A stretch of DNA of 63,550 bases from Gammaproteobacteria bacterium (GCA_018826895.1 JAHJYA010000021.1:1-63550); one strand, 5' to 3'. Shown: positions 1 through 9,677, counted from the stretch's first letter. Notes: a model not told the origin generated them from the letters alone. Numbers and translations are program-made.

Positions 1-157
1 CGATGGCTCATTTAGCCAGCTAAACCTCGCATCTCGTGCCTTGCCTCGCGCTAAAACTGGCTCCGGCGCGGCCGCGAACGAAACGTCAACAGACCCTAGG
101 GTGTGGCGCTCGGCGCCTGCCCGGCCTCAATCCAGTCACTTTGTCGATGGAACGCCT

Positions 158-1687
158 GTGAGATTTCTGCTGTTACTGCTGTTGGCGACCACGCTGGCAG
201 CCTGTTCGCCCAACCAGGACCCGCATCAGCTGTCGATCAGCGGGCCCTTTGAATTCACCAGCCAGGACCCGTCGCGCGACGGTTACCTCTACACCCGTTT
301 GCAGGTGGCCGAAACCCTGCTCGAGGTGGACGCGCAGGGCCAGTTGCTGCCCGGCCTGGCGACCGGCTGGTCGCAGTCGGACGACGGCCGGGTATGGCGC
401 TTCAGCTTGCGCGAGGGCGTGCGTTTTCATGACGGTGCGCCGCTGAATGCCGCCGCCGTCGTGCAGGCGTTGCAGGTGGCCCAGGGCAAGCCTGGGTTAC
501 TCGCGGCAGCACCGGTCGAGGCCTTCGAGGCCGAGGCTGATCACCGTGTGGTGGTACGTTTGAGCCGTCCGTACAACCCGCTTGGCGCGGTGCTGGCGCA
601 TTACACCACGGCGATTCTTTCTCCAGCGTCTTACGGTGCCGAGGGTCAGATCAGCCGCTTGCAGGGGACCGGGCCCTATCAGGTGGAGCGCTTCGACCCA
701 CCTCATCGCCTGGGCGTGGTGCGTTTCGCCGATTACTGGGGCACACCGGCGACCATCGAGCGCGCCGTCTACCTCACCGGCCACCGCGCCGAAAGCCGCG
801 CGTTGCAGGTGATGGCCGGGCAAACCGATATCGTCTACACCCTCGACCCGGCCAGCCTCGACCTGCTGCGTCGGCGCGACGATGTGCGGGTGCACTCGCA
901 CACCATTCCACGGACCATTCAGCTCAAGCTCAACCTGGCCGATCCGCTGCTGGCCGAGCACGACACGCGCCTGGCCCTGAGCCTGGCAATCGACCGCAGC
1001 GGCCTGACCAACGGGGTGCTGCGCGTACCCGGCGGCGAGGCCAACCAACTGGTCCCGCCTTCGCTGGGCGACTGGCATTTGAACGACCTGCCGGCGGTCC
1101 AGCGCGACTTGCCCCGCGCCCGTGCGCTGCTTGCCGCCCAAGGTTGGCAGGCCGGCGCCGATGGCCTGTTGCAGCGCAACGGCGAGCCCTTTCGCCTGCG
1201 CCTGATGACCTATGCCGACCGCCCCGAACTGTTCCAGTTGGCCACGGCGATCCAGGCGCAGTGGCGCGAGCTGGGCGTCGACCTGCAGGTGTCGGTGGTC
1301 AACTCCAGCGACATCCCCGCCGGGCACCACAACGGTACCCTGCAGGTGGCGCTGATCGCGCGTAACTACGGCAACATTGCCGACCCGCTGGGCCTGCTGC
1401 TGGCCGACTACGGCGAAGGCGGTAACGGTGACTGGGGCGCCATGGGCTGGCACAACGACGAATTGCCGACGCTGCTGCTGGCGCAACAGGGCGAGCGCGA
1501 TGCTGCCCGCTATCACGCGCGCGCTCAGCGGGTGGCGCAGATTCTGGTCGATGAGCTGCCGCTGATTCCGGTGCTCTATTACACCCAGCAGACCGCCGTA
1601 TCCGCCCGCGTGCAAGGGTTCAGCTTCGACCCCTACGAGCGTAACTACCGCATTGCCGAGATGAGTTTTTCGCCATGCTGCAATTGA
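158..1687 (+). CDS. ABC transporter substrate-binding lipoprotein, peptide/nickel type (SBP_bac_5)
   Basis: Periplasmic solute-binding protein of the family that delivers peptides, nickel or metal-opine complexes to Dpp/Nik-type importers. I start it at a GTG at 158, giving 509 aa, because this places a lipoprotein signal (basic residue, Leu-run, TTLAAC with Cys at about residue 16) at the N-terminus; the open frame continues upstream to 41 but that part has no family character. The segment WRFSLREGVRFHDG is the usual N-lobe motif of this family. It overlaps the following permease gene by 13 bases and heads a four-gene operon. The substrate cannot be read from the sequence; nickel, a metallophore or short peptides are all possible. 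Confidence 0.85.
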   Translation: MRFLLLLLLATTLAACSPNQDPHQLSISGPFEFTSQDPSRDGYLYTRLQVAETLLEVDAQGQLLPGLATGWSQSDDGRVWRFSLREGVRFHDGAPLNAAAVVQALQVAQGKPGLLAAAPVEAFEAEADHRVVVRLSRPYNPLGAVLAHYTTAILSPASYGAEGQISRLQGTGPYQVERFDPPHRLGVVRFADYWGTPATIERAVYLTGHRAESRALQVMAGQTDIVYTLDPASLDLLRRRDDVRVHSHTIPRTIQLKLNLADPLLAEHDTRLALSLAIDRSGLTNGVLRVPGGEANQLVPPSLGDWHLNDLPAVQRDLPRARALLAAQGWQAGADGLLQRNGEPFRLRLMTYADRPELFQLATAIQAQWRELGVDLQVSVVNSSDIPAGHHNGTLQVALIARNYGNIADPLGLLLADYGEGGNGDWGAMGWHNDELPTLLLAQQGERDAARYHARAQRVAQILVDELPLIPVLYYTQQTAVSARVQGFSFDPYERNYRIAEMSFSPCCN

Positions 1688-2613
1688 TCCTGCGCCGCCT
1701 GTTGCAGGCGGCTTTCGTCACCTGGAGCGTAGGCACCCTGAGCTTTGTGCTGATGCGCCTGCTGCCCGGCGATATGGAATTTCGTATCGCCGCCGGCCGC
1801 TACGGCTATGACCACGTCGACCTGGCCGCTGCCGAGGCTGTGCGCGCCGAGCTGGGCCTGGACCGTCCTGGTTGGCAGATCTACCTGCAGTGGCTGGGCG
1901 ATCTGCTGCGCTTCAACCTGGGTGATTCGCTGGTCAGCGGCCTGCCGGTGAGCCACGAAATCGCCCACCTACTCGGCCATACCCTGTTGCTGGCCGGCGC
2001 GGCAATGCTGATCGCCTTGTTGATCGCCGCGCCTGTCGGAGTCTGGGCCGCGCTGCGCGCCGGTGGCTGGTTCGACCGCCTGAGCTTGCTGGTCTCGGCC
2101 CTGCTGCGTGCCCAACCGGTGTTCGTCATCGGCCTGGGCCTGTTGCTGGTGTTCGCTTTGGAGTGGCGCATGCTGCCGGTGGCCGGCTTCGACGGCCCGC
2201 GCTATTTGATCCTGCCGGCGCTGACCCTAGCCCTGGCGATGGCCGCGGTGTCCAGCCGGGTGGTGCGCCACAGCGCCGCTGAGGTGCTGCGCTCGGCTTA
2301 CTTCAACTTCGCCCGGGTTAAGGGCCTGAGCCTGCGCCAGGCCTTGCAACGGCATGGCGCGCGCAACGCGGCGCTGCCAGTGGTGGTGTTTCTCGGCATC
2401 CAACTGGCCAGCGTGATCGAAGGGGTGGTGATGATCGAGTCGCTGTTCTCCTGGCCGGGTGTCGGTCATGGCCTGGCCCATGCCGTGTTCAACCGCGACG
2501 TGCCGATGATTCAGGGCGCTGCCATGGCCCTGGGGCTGCTGTTCGTGGCCCTCAACCTGCTGGTCGACCTGGCCTGCCACCTGATCGATCCCCGTCAGCG
2601 GAGCGCCCACTGA
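1675..2613 (+). CDS. ABC transporter permease, NikB/DppB type
   Basis: Inner-membrane permease of 312 aa, the normal size for the first permease of Nik/Dpp/Opp systems. The N-terminus (MLQLILRRLLQAAFVTWSVG) is a first membrane helix, followed by a periplasmic segment with 'LGLDRPGWQIYLQWLGDLLRFNLGDS' features of the family, then about five more helices. The cytoplasmic EAA-like loop that contacts the ATPase is visible (FARVKGLS...RHGARNA). The start codon lies inside the binding-protein gene and the stop overlaps the next start by one base, so the four genes are translationally coupled. Confidence 0.88.
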   Translation: MLQLILRRLLQAAFVTWSVGTLSFVLMRLLPGDMEFRIAAGRYGYDHVDLAAAEAVRAELGLDRPGWQIYLQWLGDLLRFNLGDSLVSGLPVSHEIAHLLGHTLLLAGAAMLIALLIAAPVGVWAALRAGGWFDRLSLLVSALLRAQPVFVIGLGLLLVFALEWRMLPVAGFDGPRYLILPALTLALAMAAVSSRVVRHSAAEVLRSAYFNFARVKGLSLRQALQRHGARNAALPVVVFLGIQLASVIEGVVMIESLFSWPGVGHGLAHAVFNRDVPMIQGAAMALGLLFVALNLLVDLACHLIDPRQRSAH

Positions 2614-3410
2614 TGCCGCGTCTATTCGTCTCCCTGTCCACCAGCCAGCGCGTCGGCGCCGGCCTGCTCGCCCTACTGGTGCTGTTCGCCGTACTCGAGG
2701 GCCTGCTCGGCCACACCGACCCTGCGCTGCAGAACCTGGCCCAGCGCTTTGCCACGCCGAGCCTGGCCGAACCCCTGGGCACCGATCCGTTCGGCCGCAG
2801 CATGCTGGCGCGCATGGGCGCCGCGTTGCGCCTGTCGCTGAGCCTGAGCCTGGTCTGCGTGCTGACCTCGGCGCTGATTGGCGTGAGCCTCGGCATCGCC
2901 GCCGGCTGGCGCCAGGGCTGGGTCGATCGTGCGCTGTCGTTCGTCCTCAATGTGGTGCTGGCCCTGCCCGGCCTGGTGCTGATTTTACTGGTCGCAGGCC
3001 TGGCGCCCGGCTCGCTGCTGGCGCTGTACGTGGCCATCTCGCTGGTGCTGTGGGTGGAGTATTTCCGTGTGGTGCGGGCGATCACCCGGCAGGCGGTGGC
3101 GTCGCAGCCGATGCAGGCCTCGCGCATGCTCGGCTTCGGCTGGCGTTACTGTTTGCGTCGGCATGTCTGGCCGGCCCTGGTTGGACCAGTGGCGACCCTC
3201 GCCGCGTTTGGCGCCGCCGGTTCGATCATGGCCCTGGCGGCCCTCGGCTTCGTCGCCGTCGGCCTACGCCCGCCAACGGCCGAGCTGGGCCTGATGATGG
3301 TCGAGCTGTTCCCCTATTACAGCGACGCCCCCTGGGTGCTCGCGCAGCCTGTGCTGGCGGTTTTTCTGCTGGTGCTGGGCCTCAACTTGCTGGCGGGTAA
3401 ACGCGCATGA
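2613..3410 (+). CDS. ABC transporter permease, NikC/DppC type
   Basis: Second inner-membrane permease, 265 aa, somewhat short for DppC/NikC. It carries the family N-terminal motif GTDPFGRSMLARM after the first helix and an EAA-type loop (ASRMLGFGWRYCLRRHVWPA). It pairs with the preceding permease to form the channel. Its ATG uses the A of the upstream TGA, and its own end overlaps the ATPase gene in an ATGA junction. Confidence 0.87.
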   Translation: MPRLFVSLSTSQRVGAGLLALLVLFAVLEGLLGHTDPALQNLAQRFATPSLAEPLGTDPFGRSMLARMGAALRLSLSLSLVCVLTSALIGVSLGIAAGWRQGWVDRALSFVLNVVLALPGLVLILLVAGLAPGSLLALYVAISLVLWVEYFRVVRAITRQAVASQPMQASRMLGFGWRYCLRRHVWPALVGPVATLAAFGAAGSIMALAALGFVAVGLRPPTAELGLMMVELFPYYSDAPWVLAQPVLAVFLLVLGLNLLAGKRA

Positions 3411-4810
3411 CCATTCTGTTGCGCATCGAAGCGCTGAGCGTCCAGGCCGACGGCAAGACCTTGCTGGAACCCTTGAGCCTGAATCTGGCGGCCGGTGAAT
3501 GCCTGACCATTCTCGGTGAAACCGGTGCCGGCAAGAGCCTGCTGATGCACGCCATCATGGGCACCCTGCCGCCGCCGCTGACAGCCAGTGGACGCATCCT
3601 GCTCGGTGACAGCGACCTTGCCAGCCTCGACCGCAGTGCCCGCGAACGGCTCTGGGGGCAGCAATTGGCGATGTTGCCCCAGGAGCCCTGGCATTCTCTC
3701 GATCCGCTGATGCCGGCGCTGCAGCAGGTGGCCGAGGTGCATGAGTGCGTGCACGGCCAGGTGCCCGAGCAGGCCCAGCAAACCGCCACCCAGGCACTGA
3801 CCGCTGTGGGTCTGGAAGCCGCCACTGCGCGTCTGCCCGGCCAGCTGTCCGGTGGCATGGCCCAGCGCTTGGCGTTTTGCGCCGCCACCGCTGCCGGCGC
3901 ACCTATCCTGCTTGCCGATGAACCGACCAAGGGCCTGGATGCCAGCCGCCGCGATCAGGTCGCCACGTTGCTGCGCCAGCATGCGCAGCAGGGCGCGCTA
4001 CTGACCATCACCCACGATGTGGAAGTGGCCCGGCAACTGGGCGGCACGCTGCTGGTGATGCGCGCCGGGCACCTGCTGGAGTCGGGCGACGCCCAGGCGA
4101 TTCTGGCTGCGCCGCAGCATGCCTACACCCGCGCGCTGATTGCCGCTGACCCGCGCCACTGGCCTGCGCCTCTGGTCGCCGCAGTGACTGGCGCGCCAGC
4201 CAGCGAGCCGGTGCTGGAGGCGCGTGGCTTGTGCCTCAAGCGCGGTGGGCGGCAGCTGTTCGAGGGTCTGGATTTGCGCATCGAGCCGGGCGAAATCCTC
4301 GGCATCGCCGGTGACAGTGGCTGCGGCAAGAGCAGCCTGGGTGATCTGCTGCTCGGCCTGTTGCCGGCCGATGCCGGCATGGTGACGCGGCGTCCGGGCG
4401 TGGCCCCGCACCGCTACCTCAAGCTGTATCAGGACCCGCCAGCGGCCTTCGCCGCCGGGGTGCCGCTGCGCCGGCTGTTCGACGATGTGCTGCGCCTGCA
4501 CCGCCTTGATCCGGCCAAGTTGCCGCCGTTGCTGGAACGTCTGCGCTTGCGCCCGGAACTGCTGGCACGGCCGGCGACTGAGGTCTCCGGCGGCGAGTTG
4601 CAGCGCCTGGCGATTGCCCGCGCGCTGCTGCTTGATCCGCTGCTGCTGTTCGCCGACGAGCCTGTGTCACGCCTGGACCCGATCACCGCCCGCGAAGTCA
4701 CCGAGTTGCTGGTGCAGAGCGCGCGTGAGCGCGGCTGCGCGCTGTTGCTGGTGAGCCACGATGCCGAAGCGTTGGCGCGGGCCTGCGACCGGCATATTCG
4801 CTTGGGTTAA
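3407..4810 (+). CDS. Fused double ATP-binding subunit of the Nik/Dpp-type ABC importer
   Basis: One 467-aa protein contains two complete nucleotide-binding domains, doing the work of the separate NikD and NikE (or DppD and DppF) subunits. Domain 1 has Walker A GETGAGKS near residue 38, signature LSGGMAQR and Walker B ILLADEPTKGLDA. Domain 2 has Walker A GDSGCGKS near residue 303, a Q-loop (LYQDPPAAF), signature VSGGELQR and Walker B LLLFADEPVSRLDP. All catalytic motifs look intact in both halves. It is the last gene of the operon. Fused NBD pairs are known in this transporter class, so the fusion is unusual but not unique. Confidence 0.88.
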   Translation: MTILLRIEALSVQADGKTLLEPLSLNLAAGECLTILGETGAGKSLLMHAIMGTLPPPLTASGRILLGDSDLASLDRSARERLWGQQLAMLPQEPWHSLDPLMPALQQVAEVHECVHGQVPEQAQQTATQALTAVGLEAATARLPGQLSGGMAQRLAFCAATAAGAPILLADEPTKGLDASRRDQVATLLRQHAQQGALLTITHDVEVARQLGGTLLVMRAGHLLESGDAQAILAAPQHAYTRALIAADPRHWPAPLVAAVTGAPASEPVLEARGLCLKRGGRQLFEGLDLRIEPGEILGIAGDSGCGKSSLGDLLLGLLPADAGMVTRRPGVAPHRYLKLYQDPPAAFAAGVPLRRLFDDVLRLHRLDPAKLPPLLERLRLRPELLARPATEVSGGELQRLAIARALLLDPLLLFADEPVSRLDPITAREVTELLVQSARERGCALLLVSHDAEALARACDRHIRLG

Positions 4811-4830
4811 GCCATCCTGACGAGAACGGC

Positions 4831-4904
4831 TGTAGGAGCGAATTTATTCGCGAAATTTACGGCCCTATCGCGAGTAAAGGCTAGGCGCCCCCTTCGTTCC
4901 TACA
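4831..4904 (+). repeat. REP/REPIN-like inverted repeat
   Basis: The arms start TGTAGGAGCGAA and end TTCGTTCCTACA, the characteristic outer sequence of Pseudomonas REP elements, around a variable core with TATTCGCG/TATCGCGAG. It lies between the importer operon and the metQ terminator. No RAYT transposase gene is in the window. Confidence 0.7.
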
Positions 4905-4937
4905 GCGTTGCAACATCCGCCGGGAATATCGCCCAAG

Positions 4938-4965
4938 AAAAACCCCGCCAATGGGCGGGGTTTTT
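4938..4965. terminator. Bidirectional rho-independent terminator
   Basis: A perfect 12-bp stem, AAAAACCCCGCC paired with GGCGGGGTTTTT, with a four-base loop. The A-run and T-run let it work for the importer operon on the plus strand and for metQ on the minus strand. Confidence 0.9.
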
Positions 4966-4981
4966 CGTTGCAGGCGGGCGC

Positions 4982-5761
4982 TTAGAACGCCGGCACCACT
5001 GCACCCTGGTATTTCTCCAGGATGAAGGCTTTGACTTCGGGGCTGTTCAGCGCCTTGGCCAGTTTCTGCATGGCGTCGCTGTCCTTGTTGTCGGCGCGGG
5101 CCACCAGGATGTTCACGTAAGGCGAGTCGCTGCCTTCGATGATCAGGGCGTCCTTGGTCGGGTTGAGCTTGGCTTCCAGGGCGTAGTTGGTGTTGATCAG
5201 CGCCAGGTCGACCTGGGTCAGCACGCGCGGCAGGGTCGCGGCTTCCAGTTCACGCACTTTGATGCTCTTGGCGTTGTCGACGATGTCGCGCGGAGTGGCG
5301 AGGATGCCCGCTTCCGGCTTGAGGGTGATCAGCCCGGCTTTTTGCAGCAGCAGCAGTGCACGGCCGCCGTTGGTGGCGTCGTTGGGGATGACCACGTTGG
5401 CGCCCTGGGGCAGGTCCTTGAGGTCTTTGATGGTGCTGGAGTAGGCGCCGAAGGGTTCGACGTGCACGCCCGCGACCGCGGTCAGGTCGGTGCCACGGCT
5501 CTTGTTGAATTCGTCGAGGTACGGCTGGTGCTGGAAGAAGTTGGCGTCCAGACGCTTTTCCGCGACCTGTACGTTGGGCTGCACGTAGTCGGTGAAGACT
5601 TTTACGTCCAGCTCAACGCCTTCTTTGGCCAGGGCCGGTTTGACGAATTCGAGGATTTCCGCGTGCGGCACGGCGGTGGCAGCCACGCGCAGGGTTTCCG
5701 CCTGGGCAGCGCTGGAGAGGGCCGCAACGACGGCGAGGGCAGTCAGCAGTTTTTTCATCAT
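4982..5761 (-). CDS. metQ: D/L-methionine-binding protein MetQ (NlpA family)
   Basis: Periplasmic methionine receptor, 259 aa, with a signal peptide cleaved at AAQA/ETL. There is no lipobox cysteine, so unlike E. coli MetQ it should be soluble or held by an uncleaved signal. Family features include 'KVFTDYVQPNVQVAEKRLDANFFQHQPYL' and the NAxNxGRALLLLQ-type region (NDATNGGRALLLLQKAGLI). A strong AAGGAG lies just before the ATG. It is last in metN-metI-metQ and ends at the shared terminator. The position matches PA5505 in PAO1. Confidence 0.92.
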   Translation of the reverse strand: MMKKLLTALAVVAALSSAAQAETLRVAATAVPHAEILEFVKPALAKEGVELDVKVFTDYVQPNVQVAEKRLDANFFQHQPYLDEFNKSRGTDLTAVAGVHVEPFGAYSSTIKDLKDLPQGANVVIPNDATNGGRALLLLQKAGLITLKPEAGILATPRDIVDNAKSIKVRELEAATLPRVLTQVDLALINTNYALEAKLNPTKDALIIEGSDSPYVNILVARADNKDSDAMQKLAKALNSPEVKAFILEKYQGAVVPAF

Positions 5762-5826
5762 GAAGCTCCTTGTGGGATTGTGCGGGGTCTGGCGGGTAGC
5801 CAGTCGCCCGCTTATTAGGTGTGGCG

Positions 5827-6504
5827 TTATTTACGGGAAAAATGCACCACCAGCTTGTCGCCGACGGTTTGCAGAATCTGTACGAGCACCAGCAGCAGAA
5901 CCACGGTGACCAGCATCACGTCCGGCTGATAGCGCTGGTAACCGTAGCGCACCGCCAGGTCGCCGAGGCCGCCGCCGCCGATCAGGCCGCTCATGGCGGT
6001 GTAGGAAACCAGGGTGATGGCGGTCACGGTGATGGCCGCAATAATCCCCGGCAGGGCCTCGGGCAGCAGCGCGTTGACGATGATCTGCCGGGTGGTGGCG
6101 CCCATCGCCTGGGTGGCCTCGATGATGCCGCGGTCCACTTCGCGCAGCGCGGTTTCCACCAGGCGCGCGAAGAACGGCGTGGCGCCCACCACCAGCGGCG
6201 GAATGGCCCCGGCAACCCCGAGCGAGGTGCCGGCGACGATCACCGTGAAGGGGATCATCACGATCAGCAGGATCACGAACGGCACCGAGCGCAGGATATT
6301 CACCAGCAGCGAAACGATGCCGTACAGGGCCTTCTGCTCGAACATCTGCCGCGGGCCGGTGAGGAACAGCAGCACGCCCAGCGGCAAGCCGAGCAGGACG
6401 GTAAAGAGCATGGAGAAGCCGAGCATGCTCAGGGTGTCGAGGCTGGCGTAGCCGATCTCGACCCAGTCGACGTTCGGCAGCAGTTCGGTGAGTAGAGCGT
6501 CCAT
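5827..6504 (-). CDS. metI: Methionine ABC transporter permease MetI
   Basis: Inner-membrane permease of 225 aa, standard length for MetI, with about five membrane helices and the EAA loop region 'ATQAMGATTRQIIVNALLPEALPGI' that docks on MetN. The motif VGATPFFARLVE is typical of the family. Its start codon overlaps the metN stop, so the two are coupled. It forms the MetNIQ importer with its neighbours. Confidence 0.94.
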   Translation of the reverse strand: MDALLTELLPNVDWVEIGYASLDTLSMLGFSMLFTVLLGLPLGVLLFLTGPRQMFEQKALYGIVSLLVNILRSVPFVILLIVMIPFTVIVAGTSLGVAGAIPPLVVGATPFFARLVETALREVDRGIIEATQAMGATTRQIIVNALLPEALPGIIAAITVTAITLVSYTAMSGLIGGGGLGDLAVRYGYQRYQPDVMLVTVVLLLVLVQILQTVGDKLVVHFSRK

Positions 6505-7511
6505 CAGCGCAGCACCTCCAGGTGAACGTCGCCGGCGTTGAAGCGGGCGATGGCGGCGTCGATATCGCCGCCGGTCAGGGCCAGGGTCAGCTGGCCGTAG
6601 GGGGTGTCCTTGATGCGGTCGATACGCCCGGCGAGGATGCTGTAATCCACCCCGGTCTCGCGCGCCACGGTGCCCAGCAGCGGCGCGTAGGTCGCCTCGC
6701 CCTGGAAGGTCAGGCGCAGGATGCGCCCCGGTACGTGAGCGAAGTCATCGTGCTGCTCATCGCCGTCGACGTGCTCGGCTTCCTGCACGAAGCGCTTGCT
6801 GGTGGCGTGCTGCGGGTGCAGGAACACATCAGCGACGGCGCCCAGCTCGACGATCACCCCGGCGTCCATCACCGCTACGCGGTCGCAGACCCGGCGAATC
6901 ACGTCCATTTCATGGGTGATCAGCACGATGGTCAGGTTCAGCTCGCGGTTGATCTCGGCCAGCAGTTGCAGGACCTGGCCGGTGGTCTGCGGGTCGAGGG
7001 CGCTGGTCGCCTCGTCACACAGCAGAATCTTCGGCTCGGTGGCCAGGGCGCGGGCGATACCGACGCGCTGCTTCTGTCCGCCAGAAAGCTGAGCCGGATA
7101 TTTATTGGCGTGATCTTGCAGGCCAACCCGCGCGAGCAGAACGGCGACGCGCTGTTCGATGGCGCTGCGCGACAGTTCGCCAGCCAGCTTCAGTGGCATG
7201 GCCACGTTGTCAGCGACGGTTTTCGAGGCCAGCAGGTTGAAGTGCTGGAAGATCATCCCGACCTGCTGACGCTGACGCCGCAGCCCGGCCGCATCCAGCG
7301 CGGTAACGTCCACGCCGTCGATCTCGATGCGTCCGCCGCTGGGCTCTTCAAGGCGGTTGATCAGGCGCAGCAGGGTGCTCTTGCCGGCCCCGGAGTGGCC
7401 GATGATGCCGAACACCTCGCCCCGACCAATCTGTAGATCGGTCGGCCGCAAGGCGGGAATGTCATGGCCACTGACACGGTATGCCTTGTGGACCTGATGA
7501 AAATTGATCAC
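6504..7511 (-). CDS. metN: Methionine import ATP-binding protein MetN
   Basis: ATPase of the methionine importer, 335 aa from a GTG start at 7511. I prefer this to an upstream ATG at 7571 because [15 protein letters not shown] is the usual N-terminus and AAGG sits at the right distance. Walker A is GHSGAGKS, signature LSGGQKQR, Walker [14 protein letters not shown]. The C-terminal 100 residues form the NIL (ACT-like) domain that binds methionine and inhibits transport when the cell is replete. First gene of metNIQ. I found no SAM riboswitch fold upstream. Confidence 0.94.
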   Translation of the reverse strand: MINFHQVHKAYRVSGHDIPALRPTDLQIGRGEVFGIIGHSGAGKSTLLRLINRLEEPSGGRIEIDGVDVTALDAAGLRRQRQQVGMIFQHFNLLASKTVADNVAMPLKLAGELSRSAIEQRVAVLLARVGLQDHANKYPAQLSGGQKQRVGIARALATEPKILLCDEATSALDPQTTGQVLQLLAEINRELNLTIVLITHEMDVIRRVCDRVAVMDAGVIVELGAVADVFLHPQHATSKRFVQEAEHVDGDEQHDDFAHVPGRILRLTFQGEATYAPLLGTVARETGVDYSILAGRIDRIKDTPYGQLTLALTGGDIDAAIARFNAGDVHLEVLR

Positions 7512-7616
7512 GCGTAAACCTTTTGGGTTTGTCGGAGGTGGGGGCGCAAGGCCGGCTAGTTTACCCGGCACTGTTTAGCGCTCAAAAATCTTTGTGGGCC
7601 TATGCTTATAGCCAAA

Positions 7617-8009
7617 TCACTGTTTGGCGTCGCGCGCACTCGGCGGCGGGCCGGGCAGTTTGGTGCCCAGGGCCGGCGCCTGGGGCAGCAACGAACGGGC
7701 GCGGATCAGCGCTTGGGTCGCGGCGTCCAGATCGCCCCGCTGCAGGGCGGTTTGGCTCTGCTGCAGGTAGGCCTCAGCCAGCAGGCGCTGGTAAGGCTCC
7801 AGACGGCTGTCAGCCGGGGCCTGGGCCTTGAGTGTGTCGAACTGGGCATGGGCCTGCTCTAAATGACCGCTGCTCAGGTGTTGTTCGAGCTGCTGGTAAG
7901 CCGGTGCCAGCGGGTCGACCACGGGGGCCGGAGCGACAGTGGCCTGCTGACAACCGGCGAGGGCCAGGAGCATAGCAATGGCCAGGCAACGTGAGCCGGA
8001 CGGCATCAT
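7617..8009 (-). CDS. Small lipoprotein with TPR-like helices (PA5502-type)
   Basis: Hypothetical lipoprotein, 130 aa from the ATG at 8009. The frame is open far upstream, but the start at 8009 puts a lipobox (LALAGC, Cys20) directly after a short hydrophobic stretch. The mature part is helical with a TPR-like pattern (YQRLLAEAYLQQSQTALQRGDLDAATQALIRARSLLP) and a Pro-rich tail. It sits between metN and znuB, as PA5502 does in PAO1. Function is unknown; a lipoprotein adaptor role is only a guess. Confidence 0.75.
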   Translation of the reverse strand: MMPSGSRCLAIAMLLALAGCQQATVAPAPVVDPLAPAYQQLEQHLSSGHLEQAHAQFDTLKAQAPADSRLEPYQRLLAEAYLQQSQTALQRGDLDAATQALIRARSLLPQAPALGTKLPGPPPSARDAKQ

Positions 8010-8092
8010 GGTGGCGAGTCTCGTGTTGTGCAAAAAATGCGCAAGTTTACACTGCGCCGCAGGCCGCGCCCAACTCCCGCTGGGCAGCGTAC

Positions 8093-8881
8093 TCAGGCAT
8101 TGCGTTTGGGCAGCACGAAGCTGAGCAGGAACAAGGCCGCGGCCGAGACCACAATCGATGGGCCGGCGGGTGTGTCCTCGAACCACGACAGGCTCAACCC
8201 GCAGCACACCGCGACTATGCCCAGCAGGCTGGCGCCAAAGGCCATCTGCTCGGGGGTGCGCGCATGGCGCTGGGCGGCGGCGGCAGGAATGATCAGCAAC
8301 GAGGTGATCAGCAGCACGCCGACGATCTTCATCGCCACGGCGATCACCACGGCGATCAGCAGCATCAGGCTCAGGCGAATCGCCGCCACCGGCAGGCCTT
8401 CGACCTTGGCCAGCTCCTCGTGCACGGTGATCGCCAGCAACGGCCGCCAGAGTACGGCGAGCAGGCCCAGCACCAGGGCGCTGCCGCCGAGGATCCAGGC
8501 CAGGTCTGTGGTGCCGACCGCGAGCAGGTCGCCAAACAGATAACCCATCAGGTCGATGCGTACGTCCTGCATAAAACTGAGCACCACCAGGCCGAGCGAC
8601 AGGGTGCTGTGGGCGAGAATCCCCAGCAGGGTGTCGGAGGCCAGCGGCTGACGGGTCTGCAGGGTCACCAGCAGGGCCGCGAGCAGCACGCAGCCGACGG
8701 TTACCGCCAGGGTTGGGTTGACGTCGAGCATCAGGCCCAGCGCCACGCCGAGCAGCGCGGCATGGGACAGGGTGTCGCCAAAATAGGCCATGCGCCGCCA
8801 GACCACGAACGACCCGAGCGGGCCGGCCACCACGGCCAGGGCCAGGCCAGCGAGCAATGCGTTGAGCAGAAAATCAGCCAT
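8093..8881 (-). CDS. znuB: Zinc ABC transporter permease ZnuB
   Basis: Inner-membrane permease of the high-affinity zinc importer, 262 aa, ABC-3 family, with seven to eight helices. I start it at 8881 ([17 protein letters not shown]), which overlaps the znuC stop; the upstream in-frame ATG would push the start into znuC with non-family sequence. Family motifs seen: [23 protein letters not shown] and [22 protein letters not shown] text ([20 protein letters not shown]). It is last in the zur-znuC-znuB operon. Confidence 0.94.
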   Translation of the reverse strand: MADFLLNALLAGLALAVVAGPLGSFVVWRRMAYFGDTLSHAALLGVALGLMLDVNPTLAVTVGCVLLAALLVTLQTRQPLASDTLLGILAHSTLSLGLVVLSFMQDVRIDLMGYLFGDLLAVGTTDLAWILGGSALVLGLLAVLWRPLLAITVHEELAKVEGLPVAAIRLSLMLLIAVVIAVAMKIVGVLLITSLLIIPAAAAQRHARTPEQMAFGASLLGIVAVCCGLSLSWFEDTPAGPSIVVSAAALFLLSFVLPKRNA

Positions 8882-9677
8882 GGTTGCAGCCATCTCCGTG
8901 CACATGGGGGCGCAGCGGGCCTTTGATGGTCAGGTTGGCCGGCTCGCTGACCACCGCGCCATGCAGGTCGTGAGCGTGGTCATGGTGGTGGTGATAGACC
9001 GCCAGGCTCTGCGCGTCCTGGCCAAACAGCTCGACGAAGGCCGGGTCGAAGCTGACCTGCTCGGGGTGGCCGGAGCAGCAGACATGGCGGTTCAGGCAGA
9101 CCACCTGATCGGTGGTGCTCATCACCAGATGCAGGTCGTGGGAAACCATCAGCACCCCGCAACCGTAGCGGTCGCGCAGGCGGGTGATCAGCCGGTACAG
9201 CTCGGCCTGGCCGGCCACATCGACGCCCTGCACCGGCTCATCGAGCACCAGCAGTTGCGGTTTGCGCAGCAGCGCCCGGGCTAGCAGCACGCGTTGCAGC
9301 TCGCCCCCGGAAATGCCCTGCAGCGGGCTGTCGATGACCTGGGCGGCGCCCACTTCGGCCAGTGCCGCCTCGGCATCGCTGCGCTTGACCCCCGGCACCA
9401 GGCGCAGGAAACGCAGCACGCTGAGCGGCAACGTGGCGTCGACATGCAGCTTTTGCGGCATATAGCCGATGCGCAGGCGCGGCGCGCGCCAGACGCTGCC
9501 GTGGTCGGGTTTGAGCAGGCCGAGCACAGCACGCACCAGGGTGGTCTTGCCGGCACCGTTGGGGCCGATCAGGGTGACGATCTCGCCAGGGCGCACGCTC
9601 AGTTGCACGTCTTCGAGCACCGCTTGCTGGCGGAAGCTGACGCCCACGCCCTCAAGGCGAATCAGCGCTTCGCTCAT
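8874..9677 (-). CDS. znuC: Zinc ABC transporter ATP-binding protein ZnuC
   Basis: ATPase of ZnuABC, 267 aa from [10 protein letters not shown] at 9677. Walker A is GPNGAGKT, signature ISGGELQR, Walker [13 protein letters not shown], with the H-loop SHDLHLV. The C-terminus is His-rich ([12 protein letters not shown], then [10 protein letters not shown] at the very end), which could bind zinc and gate the pump; such tails occur in several Pseudomonas ZnuC proteins. The start overlaps the zur stop by four bases and its end overlaps znuB. Confidence 0.95.
   Translation of the reverse strand: MSEALIRLEGVGVSFRQQAVLEDVQLSVRPGEIVTLIGPNGAGKTTLVRAVLGLLKPDHGSVWRAPRLRIGYMPQKLHVDATLPLSVLRFLRLVPGVKRSDAEAALAEVGAAQVIDSPLQGISGGELQRVLLARALLRKPQLLVLDEPVQGVDVAGQAELYRLITRLRDRYGCGVLMVSHDLHLVMSTTDQVVCLNRHVCCSGHPEQVSFDPAFVELFGQDAQSLAVYHHHHDHAHDLHGAVVSEPANLTIKGPLRPHVHGDGCNHG

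Noticed and set aside
41..157. N-terminal 39-residue extension of the first binding protein.
   Set aside because: It precedes a perfect lipoprotein signal at 158 and has no family character.
7512..7616. SAM or other methionine riboswitch in front of metN.
   Set aside because: The leader is short and shows no multi-helix junction or terminator pair; Pseudomonas met genes generally do not use SAM riboswitches.
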